Assembly: GCF_016802725.1 (NCBI RefSeq)
Contig: NC_052667.1
Location: 27,907,346 to 27,971,345 of the forward strand
Reading direction: 5' to 3'
DNA length: 64,000 bases
DNA from: Solenopsis invicta
Taxonomy: Eukaryota > Arthropoda > Insecta > Hymenoptera > Formicidae
The notes under the pieces are model-generated. The model was not told the DNA's origin. It did not search any database and worked only from the letters and a program-made list of their open reading frames with translations. Positions 1 to 13,171 of the stretch are shown here, piece by piece (positions within the stretch are counted from its first letter, which is position 1; each line of letters begins with the position of its first letter). A program made the translations under genes and the position numbers.

Positions 1-775
1 ACAAAAAATTATTTAAACAATATAAAGTTTATTGCAAAAACAGGAAAACGAAGTCGCGGTCGGGGCTGCAAATTTTTTTAGAACATTATTGTAGGCTTCT
101 AAATCAATCCCGACTAGCAAGAAAAATTGAAAAAAATGCGCACGCCTACAAAAAATTATTTAAACAATATAAAGTTTATTGCAAAAACAGGAAAACGAAG
201 TCGCGGTCGGGGCTGCAAATTTTTTTAGAACATCATTATAACCTTCTAAATCAATCCCGACTAGCAAGAAAAATTAAAAAAAATGCGCACGCCTACGAAA
301 AATTATTTAAACAATATAAAGTTTATTGCAAAAACAGGAAAACGAAGTCGCGGTCGGGGCTGCAAATTTTTTTAGAACATCATTATAACCTTCTAAATCA
401 ATCCCGACTAGCAAGAAAAATTAAAAAAATGCGCACGCCTACGAAAAATTATTTAAACAATATAAAGTTTATTGCAAAAACAGGAAAACGAAGTCGCGGT
501 CGGGGCTGCAAATTTTTTTAGAACATCATTATAACCTTCTAAATCAATCCCGACTAGCAAGAAAAATTAAAAAAAATGCGCACGCCTACGAAAAATTATT
601 TAAACAATATAAAGTTTATTGCAAAAACAGGGAAACGAAGTCGCGGTCGGGGCTGCAAATTTTTTTAGAACATTATTGTAGGCTTCTAAATCAATCCCGA
701 CTAGTAAGAAAAATTTAAAAAAATGCACACGGCAATGAAAAATTATTTAAACAATATAAAATTTATTGCAAAAAC
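1..775. repeat. 147-bp tandem repeat array, left arm
   Basis: Five near-identical units of about 147 bp start near 1, 148, 295, 442 and 589, followed by a degenerate partial sixth unit that decays after about 770. Each unit has an A-rich part, a GC-rich core (near 52-70 in the first copy) and a conserved end near 139-149. Two subtypes differ in the segment after the core: type A around 85 and 664, type B around 223, 371 and 519. The array reaches the window edge, so its true length is unknown. No open frame runs through it. It is satellite-like non-coding DNA. Confidence 0.95.
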
Positions 776-1145
776 TAAAAAATAAAAAAATTCTAATACC
801 AAAAACGCAAATAAATTTTAATATAAAAAAGTAAAAAAAATTTTAACATTCACAAACAGTAAGAACATAACAAAAAAAGAGACCATATTCTCGCCACCTC
901 CTCGTTGGTTGGTCTTGGGTAGCGCAAAGAGAGAGAACAATATGTATGTTTAGCAGTCAAATTATATTTCTGATCTATAATTTACATCAAAGTAGAAAAT
1001 TGGGAAATCATACTATTTCTTTTCTATAATGACAATATTATTCCTATACGGCGCAAGCAGCCAACCTTAATATGATTGCTAATAAATTTCCAGCGCCGAC
1101 CAAGCCCTTGTTTCTGCAATAACTCGTTATATAATTAAAACAATT
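776..1145. other. Spacer between the inverted repeat arrays
   Basis: This AT-rich single-copy sequence separates the two opposed arrays. Its left edge is decayed A-rich repeat sequence. The middle (about 880-940) is more GC-rich and unlike the repeat unit. I see no open frame, RNA gene or clear target-site duplication. Confidence 0.6.
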
Positions 1146-2486
1146 TAGTAGCCGTGCGCATTTTTTTTAATTTTTCTTCTAGTCGGGATTTATTTAGAAG
1201 CCTACAATGATGTTCTAAAAAAATTTGCAGCCCCGACCGCGACTTCGTTTTCCTGTTTTTGCAATAAACTTTACATTGTTTAAATAATTTTTTGTAGGCG
1301 TGCGCATTTTTTTTAATTTTTCTTGCTAGTCGGGATTGATTTAGAAGCCTACAATAATGTTCTAAAAAAATTTGCAGCCCCGACCGCGACTTCGTTTTCC
1401 TGTTTTTGCAATAAACTTTATATTGTTTAAATAATTTTTCGTAGGCGTGCGCATTTTTTTTAATTTTTCTTGCTAGTCGGGATTGATTTAGAAGGTTATA
1501 ATGATGTTCTAAAAAAATTTGCAGCCCCGACCGCGACTTCGTTTTCCTGTTTTTGCAATAAACTTTATATTGTTTAAATAATTTTTCGTAGGCGTGCGCA
1601 TTTTTTTAATTTTTCTTGCTAGTCGGGATTGATTTAGAAGCTTACAATAATGTTCTAAAAAAATTTGCAGCCCCGACCGCGACTTCGTTTTCCTGTTTTT
1701 GCAATAAACTTTATATTGTTTAAATAATTTTTCGTAGGCGTGCGCATTTTTTTTAATTTTTCTTGCTAGTTGGGATTTATTTAGAAGCCTACAATGATGT
1801 TCTAAAAAAATTTGCAGCCCCGACCGCGACTTCGTTTTCCTGTTTTTGCAATAAACTTTATATTGTTTAAATAATTTTTCGTAGGCGTGCGCATTTTTTT
1901 AATTTTTCTTGCTAGTCGGGATTGATTTAGAAGGTTATAATGATGTTCTAAAAAAATTTGCAGCCCCGACCGCGACTTCGTTTTCCTGTTTTTGCAATAA
2001 ACTTTATATTGTTTAAATAATTTTTCGTAGGCGTGCGCATTTTTTTTAATTTTTCTTGCTAGTCGGGATTGATTTAGAAGGTTATAATGATGTTCTAAAA
2101 AAATTTGCAGCCCCGACCGCGACTTCGTTTTCCTGTTTTTGCAATAAACTTTATATTGTTTAAATAATTTTTCGTAGGCGTGCGCATTTTTTTTAATTTT
2201 TCTTGCTAGTCGGGATTGATTTAGAAGGTTATAATGATGTTCTAAAAAAATTTGCAGCCCCGACCGCGACTTCGTTTTCCTGTTTTTGCAATAAACTTTA
2301 TATTGTTTAAATAATTTTTTGTAGGCGTGCGCATTTTTTTCAATTTTTCTTGCTAGTCGGGATTGATTTAGAAGCCTACAATAATGTTCTAAAAAAATTT
2401 GCAGCCCCGACCGCGACTTCGTTTTCCTGTTTTTGCAATAAACTTTATATTGTTTAAATAATTTTTTGTAGGCGTGCGCATTTTAA
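1146..2486. repeat. 147-bp tandem repeat array, right arm (inverted)
   Basis: About nine units of the same 147-bp repeat occur here in reverse-complement orientation relative to 1-775. The conserved unit boundary recurs near 1153, 1299, 1444, 1591, 1738, 1885, 2031, 2179, 2325 and 2473. The array stops abruptly near 2483 in unique AT-rich DNA. Counting inward from the outer end, the subtype order is A, B, B, B, A-like, which mirrors the left arm. Copies are more than 95 percent alike by eye, so the array is young or homogenised. Confidence 0.95.
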
Positions 2487-4410
2487 GTCAAAAAAGGATA
2501 TTTTAACTAAACCTTTAACAATAATTTTATTAAGTTTAAAGATAAAATTGTAATAAAATTAAACCAAATTTAAAGGAGAGTGTTGATTGATAAATCTGTT
2601 TTAGTTGCAAAAGATTACTTTTACTTTTTAATAATATTACTAAAAATATAAGATGTTTTCCAACAATGTACACAGATAACACAATGTTATACTGTGTCCA
2701 CCACAATGTATTCCAACTGTGACACAATGTAACACTGTTTGACACTGTAAAAAGCTAAGTATGAGTGTGTAAAATATGTCAGTTATCAACTTTCTAAAAT
2801 ATTTTATGTCTAACATGCATTAATTATGTTCATTTATAATATAAACATAATTAAAGTTGCATAGAAGAAGAAGATTATTGTTCAGTTATTAATATTACAG
2901 AAATTAAGTTGTAGAGCTCTAATTGTATTTCAACAAAAACCTTACACAGCGAAACAGTGTAACATCAGTGTATCATAGCTAGAAAACAGCTATGGAAACA
3001 ACAATGCGTTTCTTTTATCTTTGATCACTTATTAGCAACATTTTAAATAAAAAAAACATCCCTTTTCTGCGGCAACCTTAGTGAGCTCATTTCATGGACA
3101 TTTGAAACTTATATATTTAATTACAAATAAAGCAATATCTAAATGTAAGTAGATTTAGATTCGTTAAAAATAATAGCTGCAATATTGTTTCAACGTTGCA
3201 ACATTGCTGCAGCGTTATAACAATAATGTTGTAAGTTCTATGCTGTATAGAAAGTATGTGTTCTTGGACGTCCTTTGGATAAAGTGTGCTGTGTAGGACA
3301 AAACTCCTTTTCCTAGCGACTGCCATCAAATTCAGATAAATCAGATAACAAGAGCTCGCTATATACGATCTCGGTTTTCTGAGCATCAAATATTATGAAT
3401 TATTCACCTGTGGTGGCTGTGGTTGTTCCACCGATGCTCCCCGCCGAACCCCTTTTTCCTGTCAGATTTCGGCTGCGCTCAAAGTCTCGCTACAAATTTA
3501 AAGCGTTTGATTAATTAATCAGAACAAAGAATTTTACAAATTGACCAATCGAAAGATGCTTCAAAACATTTGCAGCATTATTTTGACCGTACCCTTCATT
3601 CATGTCGCCATGTCGCCATGTTGCGGACTCCGTATTAACTCGCACAAAATTCACTCGAATCACTAATCATTCGCGTACACTGTAATCGCCAAACCATAAA
3701 ATCGCACAATATCTTGTGCAACGCTTCGACAACGATCCCCACACGACGCGTGATTTTACCCTATCGAGACGAAGTAACGCGAGAGATCCGCGAAACACGG
3801 AATTACGCAAATCGCCCAACAACATTCCTTCCTTCACTCTATTCGATAAGATTCACTCGCGAAGACGCGTTAATGAATCAATCAATCGTGACCTAACCTC
3901 TAAAAAACGTCGCCCGACACTTTGTACGGAATCCCGGACGACAACACGCACTCGATTCTACGCCGGCACGACGAAGATGATCGTGATCGCGACCTAACGT
4001 ACGAATTCAACATGGTGAACAGAATTCGTAAACCGCGCGGCCAACTTCACGCGTGAGAAGACGCTGCTTACCGCACTGCGACAACAGCGACGCTGCGGCG
4101 ATTGCAGCAACGTGATCTGAGTGCTACACCTCGCTACACCTGCTACACTTTCGGTCACTTTTCGCACTTAAATAATGTATGCATACGTGTAATAAAATAA
4201 CTTGAGCACCGGTATCTCGTTGATGACGCTATTAAATTCGTGTTGTTATGAAATACAGCGACGAGAGACTTGTTTTTCTTCTTCAAGGGAAAGGCAGCGC
4301 GATCGGTAAAGAAGGTGCTCAAGCGCGACGTTGGTTGCATTGGTTGTTCGCGACCATCCGCGACTTCATAGAGCACGACAACGCGGTCATGAGAATCGCC
4401 CAAAATCGCG
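2487..4410. other. Intergenic region and likely upstream region of NSD
   Basis: Bases 2487-3400 are AT-rich with short repeated motifs (a 9-base motif recurs between 2670 and 2740) and no supported gene. From about 3400 to 4410 the DNA becomes CpG-rich, as at the starts of the other genes here. The short open frames in this part look like chance frames in GC-rich DNA. A plausible 5' untranslated exon of the NSD gene ends near 4431 at a GT donor. An AG acceptor sits at about 4764-4765, just before the NSD start codon. Confidence 0.45.
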
Positions 4411-4769
4411 GGAAACGCGTCCTGCATCAGGAGGTATGCGAGGTTCGTTCACAATTCATTATTATCACAACAATTGGGACGGTCAAAAGAGCGAAATTAG
4501 GGCCGCGTGGAGGTCCTCGCGACGTGGAAGCCGACGCTCGTACCTCGGATGCAGTAGACCCGGTTGCGCGCGAAAAAGGTAGCACCCCTCGACTCACGAG
4601 ACCAGTTGTTGGTGCCAGCGGTCGTGAGAATTATTTTCGATCAGTTGCCTCCCGTCATTGGCATTCCGCAACTCCCATGGACCACCGTCGTTAGAGGAGC
4701 CGATGCACTTCCATAATTCCCAACTTTCGAAGCGTAAGAGTCTGAAAATGTCATATTGAATGCAGGGTC

Positions 4770-7700
4770 ATGAATACCATTACACAGACCAGCGAGGCGT
4801 CCGCGCCGGATCGCGCCAAATCCCAAGCGGTAACCAACGTGAATGCCAAGGCTTCGACGAGCGAGAAGGCGTCTAATGTCAGGGAGGATTCGCAGGACGA
4901 CTCTGATGGCTCTCCACCCAGTAGAAGCCGTTATGGTAGAATGATAAAGTCTAGGTCTACTGGGAGCAATTCTGTGGATTCGCCACAGGTATATATTGTG
5001 TACTCTTGATACTTTTCAGCACAACAAATCGCCTATGTAATGTTCTTGTTGACTTTGTATATTTCTTAGCCTGACCAAAGCACATATCGTTTATATAACT
5101 CAAATGTATATTTTAATATTTATGTATGAACAATGCTTTTCAAAAATTTTTTTTTATAATGTTATGTAATATATATTTAGTAATTGTGGAATTGATCTTT
5201 TTTTTTAATCTGAAGCTTGTTGTTTTAGATACTGATATGTTCATCGCTCTTACTATTTTGCAGAATTTAAAGTCAAAAGGACGTAGACAAGTATCAAATT
5301 CCATTGATAATAGTATTGAAAATATAGATGAAAATAATATAACTAATAACATGGATGTGGTTAACGATTCGTTTGCTACATTGAACAGCATAGAGAAAAT
5401 TCCATCTCCAAAAGTAATCAGTCCTAAAATTGAATGGACGATAGGACAATTAGCATGGGCCAGAGTTGGTAATTTTCCATTCTGGCCTTGTATGATAACA
5501 TATGAACCAACTTCTGGAATATATCATAAATCAAAAGGTAAATGTTTAAAGTTCATATATTTTACTAACTTAAATTAGGTATATTTTAAGAGAATTGTTT
5601 TGGAATATGCATAAACATGAGACTCTGAAATGATATTTTTATTAAACATAACATACAGTTTATAATACATATAGTTTATATGTAGTTATATAATATATTA
5701 TTGAATATTATTTAAAAAATTATTAGATATTTGAAAATTTATTAACAAATGTAAAATATTAACAAGTTTTTAATTATTTTATGGCATAGCTACAAGCAGG
5801 TCAGCTATTATGATGATACATGTTCATTACTTCGGAGATAGAGGACGTCGCAGTTGGGTCTCAGAAAATTATATGATGCAATTTACAACACTTTCTGACT
5901 TCCTAAAATTAGGACAGTCACTGACAGCAGAGATGAAGAAGAAGGATCCTAAGTTTGCTGCCGCCTTCATTATAAAGCAAAAATCGAAAACAAAATGGCA
6001 TAATGCTGTTCAAGAAGCTATAGAAGCGCAGCCTTTGACAATTGAAAAAAGAATTGCACTTTTTACAGTAAAAGTTAAAGTTCAAAAATCTAAAGATGCA
6101 AAACCACTTATTATTGATGAAAAAAATAGTATCAAGAGGAAACTTTCAACTGAGCAAGATGGACCCGACATCAAACGTGCTAAACAAGATAATGTAATAT
6201 TAATAATCGTTTTGTATTTAATGTAAATTTAACTTTAGTATTTGTCATATATAGCGTAAAATTTTATTTATATTTTTACAGGTGCACGATACAGAAAAAT
6301 TAGAAAAATCGGAAGAAAAATTAAAGTTACGTAAATCAGAATTAACAAAGCCGAAAAATTCGCGTATTTTAAACGGTAAAATTGATTCGAAATCAAATTT
6401 AGATTCTTTACCTTCAACTCCCTCAAATCGTAAAAGTTCTGGAGGTACAAATGCAAAGACCTATAAAAATACCAATAAAAATGACAAAGATGACGAAAGT
6501 GCATTTAAAGTTTATTATGAAAATAACAAAAGTCTGCTAGAGAAAGATTATCCAGATATGCCAAAAAGCGATATTAAAACATATTTACGAAAAATTTGGG
6601 ATGGAATGGATGAAGAATATCGGAAAAAAATGTGCACAAGTAATGACAAAAATACTTCATATTCCAAAAACAACTGTCTGGATGAAAGTGAGACATCAAT
6701 GGAAATAAACACAACTAAAGAGTCATCAATGGAGATTAACACAACTAAAGAAGATGAAATATCAGAAATTAATACAACTAAAGAAAGTGATACGTCAACA
6801 GACACATTTATAAAAGAAAATAAAAAAATAAAAACCGAGAAAATTGACAGGGAAAATTCTGTTTCGAGTGAGCAAGATGGGCCTGATATTAAACGTGCTA
6901 AACAGGACAATGTAATAATCCTTTGCATTTAATATAAATTCAAGCGCTCGCTACATGTATAAAATTTTATATTTATTTGTACAGGTATATAATACAGAAA
7001 AATCAGAAACGAAACGAAGGCCGTACAATCTCTTTAAAGGTATGAAACAAGAAAAGGTTTGTCAGATTTGTGAGAAGACAGGTAAACTAACAAGATGTAA
7101 AGGGCCTTGTTATTCTTACTTTCATTTATCATGTGTAAAACCTGGCGAGTCTAGTCCAGAATATTCTGTTGATGAGAACACATTGGATGAGAGATTACTT
7201 AGTGACTTAAACATTATTAAGAGAAGTATTAATGGTGAAAGTGAAAATAATGGTAATTAATATTAGTTATTAATACAAATATTTATGTAGATAAATGGGT
7301 GCAAAATTGAAAAAAATTTTCTTTTTTTATATATAACTTACAGTAATAAAAAATAATTTTTTTTAAATGTATATTTATATAACGTTATCATAATATTAAT
7401 CAAATTTAGGTAAATCAGATGAACAAGAGGACGAGACATTCAAATGTATTGATTGCTTATCTGGAGTAGCACCTGCTTGTTTTCTATGTAATGAAAGAGA
7501 AGGAGATAGAATAAGATGTATTGTTCCAGCTTGTGGAAAACATTATCATTCCAAATGCTTGATACCATGGCCACAGGTAAAACTTTACATTTGCTTAATG
7601 TTATCTTAAAATTGTCGATATTATTTTTATAACATTAATAAACACATGTTTAGTCACATTGGCAAGGTGGTCGTTTGACATGCCCTTACCATGTATGCCA

Positions 7701-10700
7701 CACCTGCAGTTCCGATAATCCTCAAAACAATCGTTCACGCGCTCCAAATGAAAAAGTGGCAAAATGTGTTCGTTGCCCTTCATCTTATCATGCTTCAGCG
7801 TTGTGTCTACCCGCTGGTTCAGAAATTTTAACAGCCAGTCAAATTATATGTCCGAAACATTACAAAGCACCACATCCTCCATTAAATGCTGCGTGGTGTT
7901 TCCTATGTACACGCGGCGGAAGTCTTATCTGTTGTGACACTTGTCCGACTTCCTTTCATTTGGAATGTCTAGGTAACTTGACTCAAAACGTAACAGTTAA
8001 CATAAAATACAATACCTGCAATTAAATTGTTGTATTTTTGATAATTTAGGTATAAATGCACCTGACGGTGGATTTATATGTGAAGATTGCGAAACAGGAA
8101 GATTACCTTTATATGGAGAAGTTGTATGGGTGAAACTCGGTCATTATCGATGGTGGCCGTCTCTTATATGTTATCCTAATGATATTCCTGAAAATGTGGA
8201 AGCTAAAGCTTCTAAATCTCCTGGCATATTTTGCGTAATGTTCCTGGGATCTAATGATTATTATTGGGTGCACAGGTAAATATAAAAAAAGTTAATATAA
8301 AATATGATTAATAAATTCATCTTTCTAATTTTATATTATCTTTGTAGAGGTAGAGCCTTTTTGTATCAAGACGGTGATGCAAATATAAAACCACCTCTAG
8401 GTAAAACTGGAATGGATGAAGTATATCGAAAAGCTCTCAAGGAAGCTAATATAATACATCAACAATTAAAAGCGACGCGATCTATGACTAAAGAGCCGAA
8501 AGGATTGAAACCACCACCATATGTAAAATTAAAAGTACGGTTTATATCACATTAAGCTGGTGCTAGATCAAGCTAGTAAGAACGAATGAGCGTAACAAGC
8601 ATTTTTCTTTTGAAGCCAAATTCAAATCAGCAAGCACGAACAAACACAAATAACTTTCTTTAATAAATGCCGCTGTACTAGTAGATCATTCATTAAAGCA
8701 AGCTGTTTATTTATATTTGCGCTTGCTTGATTAGTTTTTAATTAAAATTAATACACATTTAAGCTCACTTTGTTCTCGCGACGTCGTCTACACTTCATCC
8801 GATTCAACTCACTCATAAATGAAGCGCTCATTCGCATTCATGTACTTGATCTGAACTTAGCTTTATAAGCTTTTTTTTTCCTTCTTAATAATCTATTATT
8901 GTAGTTAACACTGCTGTATCATCAGTGCAACCGTTTGGTTTTGCATCAGAGCAAATCATATGTGACTTGTTAATTTATCGTAATTTGATGACTGACTGCA
9001 GTGAGAAGCTAGAAGCCTTAATAAAAATAGACATGTGATAGGTCAATAAACCAGTGGGTAACGTCAAACCAGCCGAAGTCGAGAGCATCGTGGCGTGCGA
9101 ATGTGATCCCGAATGGAATAATCCTTGCGGACCTGGTACAGATTGTCTGAATCGTATACTAATGGTTGAATGCAGTCCCGGCATCTGTCCAGCTGAAGAC
9201 AAATGCATGAATCAGTCGTTCGTGCTACGACAATACCCAGCAATGGAGCCGTTTCATACCGAAGGCCGCGGATGGGGGTTAAGGGCTTTAGAGGATATCG
9301 CAGCAGGGAAATTTGTCATCGAGTACGTGGGAGAAATTATAGACGACGCTGAATATAAGCGTAGATTACATCGAAAGAAGGAATTGAAAAATGAAAATTT
9401 TTACTTCTTGACGATAGACAACAATAGAACTATTGACGCGGAACCAAAAGGAAATCTGAGTCGATTTATGAGTGAGTATACTGCGATTTATGAGTGAGTA
9501 TACTCCGAATCTGTGATCCCGAAAAATAATTATATTGTTATTTACAGATCATTCGTGCGCCCCAAACTGCGAAACGCAAAAGTGGACAGTAAACGGAGAC
9601 ACGCGTATCGGTCTATTCGCTTTGCGTGACATAGAATCCGGAGAAGAACTAACGTTTAATTACAATTTAGCATCCGATGGAGAAACACGGAAAGCATGTC
9701 TCTGTGGTGCATCAAATTGTAGCGGTTTTATTGGGCTAAAAGCTCAGAAACAACAGTTGTCGATAACACCATCGATCGTACCATTAAAGAAAATTGACAA
9801 ATTGAAACGATACAGACAGTACGTATATAATTCTTATCTTGTTCGTATCTTGTTATATTTGATATACTTGAGCAATCTCTAAACAATTCAATATAACTTA
9901 TATGATTATAATGTATTATGATGATAATGCAAATTTTAATCAAATTGTGTAATAATTTAGTTTATTTTTATTATGAGTTAATATACGATTTTAACATTAT
10001 CTAATTGTCATTAGACATGAGTATTACATCATTAGTCATGAATTGTGTTCAACATTCAAAACAATTTATGATGAATTATCAACGAGTCCGTCAACATCGA
10101 TCATCCAGCAAATCAAGATTTAAATGAAGACAAATTCTGTAAATTTCTGAACTGAATAGTACTCCCTTAAGTGAAACGAATATCATAAGTGACCATCAAT
10201 TGTTCAAGTTTCATTATTCAGTATTAATTCTGATAATGTAGTTTATTAAGGCTCAAAATGAACGTCGGACGTTTTAAATGGCATTTTATTACACAATAGT
10301 ACTCACAAACAGCTCAAGTTGTACAATATATTTCAAAGAACTTTTGATTGACACATTATTGCGACCTTTATTATTACAATATAGCCTCCAATGATCAATA
10401 TTATTATGCAATATTAAATATTATGCATTAATATTGATGGCCTAAGAGTTGCTGTAATTGTTTTATCATGATTTTTATACAATCGTGTGTTAACAAATTT
10501 CATTGCTTTTATTTTAGACCGAGAAAGCGTCTATGTTGGCGATGTGGTCAAGAAATATCATTCAACAACAAATTTATAGTCTGCTCACAAAAGACCTGTA
10601 AGAAAAAGTATCACAGAACATGCGTAACAACTGATGAATCACGAGAATCAAAATTCTCTTGTCCATGGCATTTTTGCTCAAAATGTGGACGTCGAACATC

Positions 10701-13171
10701 AGCACATTGTTCATTTTGTAGCACTGCCTTCTGTCAAGGTAATTTGAAAATTATATTAATGTATATTTGCACAAATTATTCCAAGATTAGTGGATATCCT
10801 TTTCACCACAGTTTTTTTAATCATTTTAACTAAAACTGATCTTACTTCCGTTAAAATTGAAATGAAATAAATGAGTTTTATAAATTTTTACGAGTTAAGT
10901 TACAAAAGAAAAAATAAGAAAATATTAATTTAAAATTTAAATATACAAGAATGTACAATAGGGAAAATGCAATGAATGATAATTTTTCGTGATATTTTTT
11001 AAGAAAAATCAAATTTGAAAAAAAGCTGCTGAAAAAATTTTGTACACTGCAATGTGGTGTAATTGTGTATATTATATCTTCCCTTCCTACTTCATATCTT
11101 ATCCCATTTCCTTTCTATTTTACAAAGTTTATGAGTTTTCTGAACATTTTTTATTCCCTATAACTTGAATTATATGTTATATATATACTTTCCCAAGTTT
11201 TTACTGCTATCCTATTCTGATACATAGTTAAGTTTATTCTTTGATACTGCAAAAGGAAATATATCAAAGTTTTTTAAAAATGTGCACATTGTGAAAATCA
11301 ATATTAATATGTGATTTTATGTTACTTGTGTTCTTAGTTCATTTTGATGGAAACTTATTCGAACGAGATAACGATAAGGGTGGCGCAAGTATAATTGTAT
11401 GCAAGCTGCATGAAAATGCGGATTCACGGAAGTCTGTCGAAGACGAGAAAGAATATTCGGATAACGAAACAGATAAAGAATCTTCTTCGGCTAGCTCTAC
11501 TAGTCCGATCGTAATGGAAAAAATTACGACGCGAGAACCATCACCAAGGGTTTCTATTGAAGAGGTGAGATGAAACCTTACTCTCTATGTGTGTCATTAG
11601 TAAACAAATCACTTGCGATGCTCAGATAATCGAAAATCTTTGCATATCAATTCTATGAGAAACATGTGCATTTCCAATGCAATTAGTGTTTTGTATCCTT
11701 TATTTGTACATTTCTATATTATTTGCGCACAATTAAATCAGTTGTATCGTTACTTTGGTGGTGGTAGAATTTGATAAAAGATATTGAAAAGCGTAATGAG
11801 ATCAATGATTATAATGAAAATCTGAATTTGATGATGAGATTATAATATTGAATTTTAATAGAGGCTAGAGAAGAATGTAAGCAAGTAAACAAGTAAATGC
11901 ATCCTTAATTTACCAAAGAAGTTATGCTCTCTTGTTTATTGTGAAAAATCGCATTATCTTATAAAATCAATAAATAAAAGTGTGAATCCAAATAGCTTGG
12001 TTCATAAAGGATACATAATCAGTGCATTCTTTCATACATACGGTCATCTTTAATCTGTATTATACATAAAAGTTTTATTTGTGAATTTATATCGCGGCTA
12101 TCCTATATGTAAGAAAAACAACGATTATTGTTGTAATGTTGTAACATAATGAAAATTATGTTGTAATTGGAAAGTAGCATATATGTTCCGAAAAAACAAA
12201 AAGAAACTGAAGTCTTTTTTTTTAATTATTTTTCATTACTCCCAATATCCCTATTCCTTTAAATTGATAGGAGTAAACACACTTGGTAAAAAATAAATAT
12301 TTAGTTTTATATTTACAAACAAAAGTATATTTTCTCTTGATACAACAGTAGATTCTGGAGTTTTTATTGATAATAACAATTATAACTAAATGTACTGGCC
12401 CTCTCTAGTTAAGACTTACAATTAATATGAAGCAACTTCATTATTTAACTTTAAAATGATTTAGTAAGAAGTTGCACTCTCTATTTTATAAAAAAAATAC
12501 TTAGATTATGTGAATTTTAATATATCATTGTCTTCTGCCAATCTTTATTATTTAATTGCTACAAATGTAAAATAATTAAATATTTATATAACAATTGTTA
12601 TACATGTTATAAATTATTTAAATATATAGCACTTTTATTATACTTTTTTATTTTTATTAATGCTTTTCAGTTTTTTGGAAAGAAAGAGAAAGACAGCCTC
12701 TCTTATTTATATATATAAATATAAATATAACTCAAATTTAATGGTTAAATGATACCTATAATGATTTGAAATTTAGATTATGTAGTCTACTTCTCCTTTA
12801 GTTTAAAAAGATCATCTAAAATTAAAATATTTCATGTATATATACATATATTTTAATATATATTTAATATGTACTTTTAAAGTACATACTGTTAATCAAA
12901 TAATTAGTATTGTACTCTTCATAGAGATCGTCTTAAGCAACAATGTTGCCTCACACAGGTTCATCTCAGTAGTGAAGAGAGTGAAGAATCTCAAAAGGAA
13001 GAGGAAGAAAACAATCTCGAGACTAATTTTATGTCATGTGATAAAAATTCAAGGACAGTGACAAAAAAGACATTTAATAAATCGCAGAAGAAAATAAATC
13101 AAGCGCAGGCGTTAAGTAATCTTACATCTAGTCAACTGGAAGCCATAATTGGCGTTAATCCTTATAAATGA
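4770..13171 (+). CDS. NSD: NSD-family histone H3 lysine-36 methyltransferase
   Basis: This nuclear enzyme methylates histone H3 Lys36 using S-adenosylmethionine. I read 14 coding exons: 4770-4988, 5264-5537, 5790-6193, 6282-6911, 6985-7252, 7410-7576, 7654-7972, 8050-8275, 8348-8534, 9042-9471, 9548-9818, 10518-10738, 11338-11564 and 12959-13171. Phases agree throughout and give about 1351 residues. Domains in order are a first PWWP (from about residue 132), an HMG-box-like stretch (about 371-417), several Cys/His PHD fingers (about 525-800), a second PWWP (exon 8), an AWS Cys cluster and SET (exons 10-11), a post-SET CxC motif, and a PHD/C5HCH finger (exon 12). The SET signatures GRGWG, NHSC and FNYN are present. 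This order is diagnostic of NSD1/2/3. The start is the first in-frame ATG after an AG site at 4764. Exon 3 could instead start at 5805, losing five residues. An internal duplication joins exons 3-4 and 4-5. Confidence 0.95.
8535..9041. mobile_element. Foldback/MITE-like inverted repeat in an NSD intron
   Basis: The intron between NSD exons 9 and 10 contains an imperfect inverted repeat from about 8552 to 8875. The outer arms near 8555-8600 and 8830-8872 share complementary blocks, for example a GATCAAG block and a GAATGAGCG block. An inner pair near 8628-8670 and 8690-8735 is also complementary. The element is about 320 bp with no open frame, which fits a non-autonomous MITE. The family was not identified. 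Confidence 0.5.
9819..10517. other. NSD intron 11
   Basis: This 0.7-kb AT-rich intron lies between the post-SET exon and the C5HCH finger exon. I see no coding sequence or clear repeat in it. Confidence 0.6.
10739..11337. other. NSD intron 12
   Basis: This 0.6-kb AT-rich intron separates the C5HCH exon from the acidic exon 13. Nothing else is recognisable in it. Confidence 0.6.
11565..12958. other. NSD intron 13, AT-rich
   Basis: This is the largest NSD intron at 1.4 kb. It is strongly AT-rich with runs of A/T and short TA repeats near 12700 and 12840. I find no gene in it. Confidence 0.6.

Noticed and set aside
1..2486. CRISPR array
   Set aside because: Units are 147 bp of continuous near-identical sequence without unique spacers, in an animal genome. 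It is a satellite-type repeat.
3714..3997. Two short overlapping frames (60 and 93 codons)
   Set aside because: They overlap in different frames, have no similarity and no splice context.
4248..4694. 148-codon open frame upstream of NSD
   Set aside because: It lies in CpG-rich DNA with overlapping frames on both strands, has no domain and carries Arg-rich composition typical of chance frames. The region fits an NSD 5' UTR/promoter.
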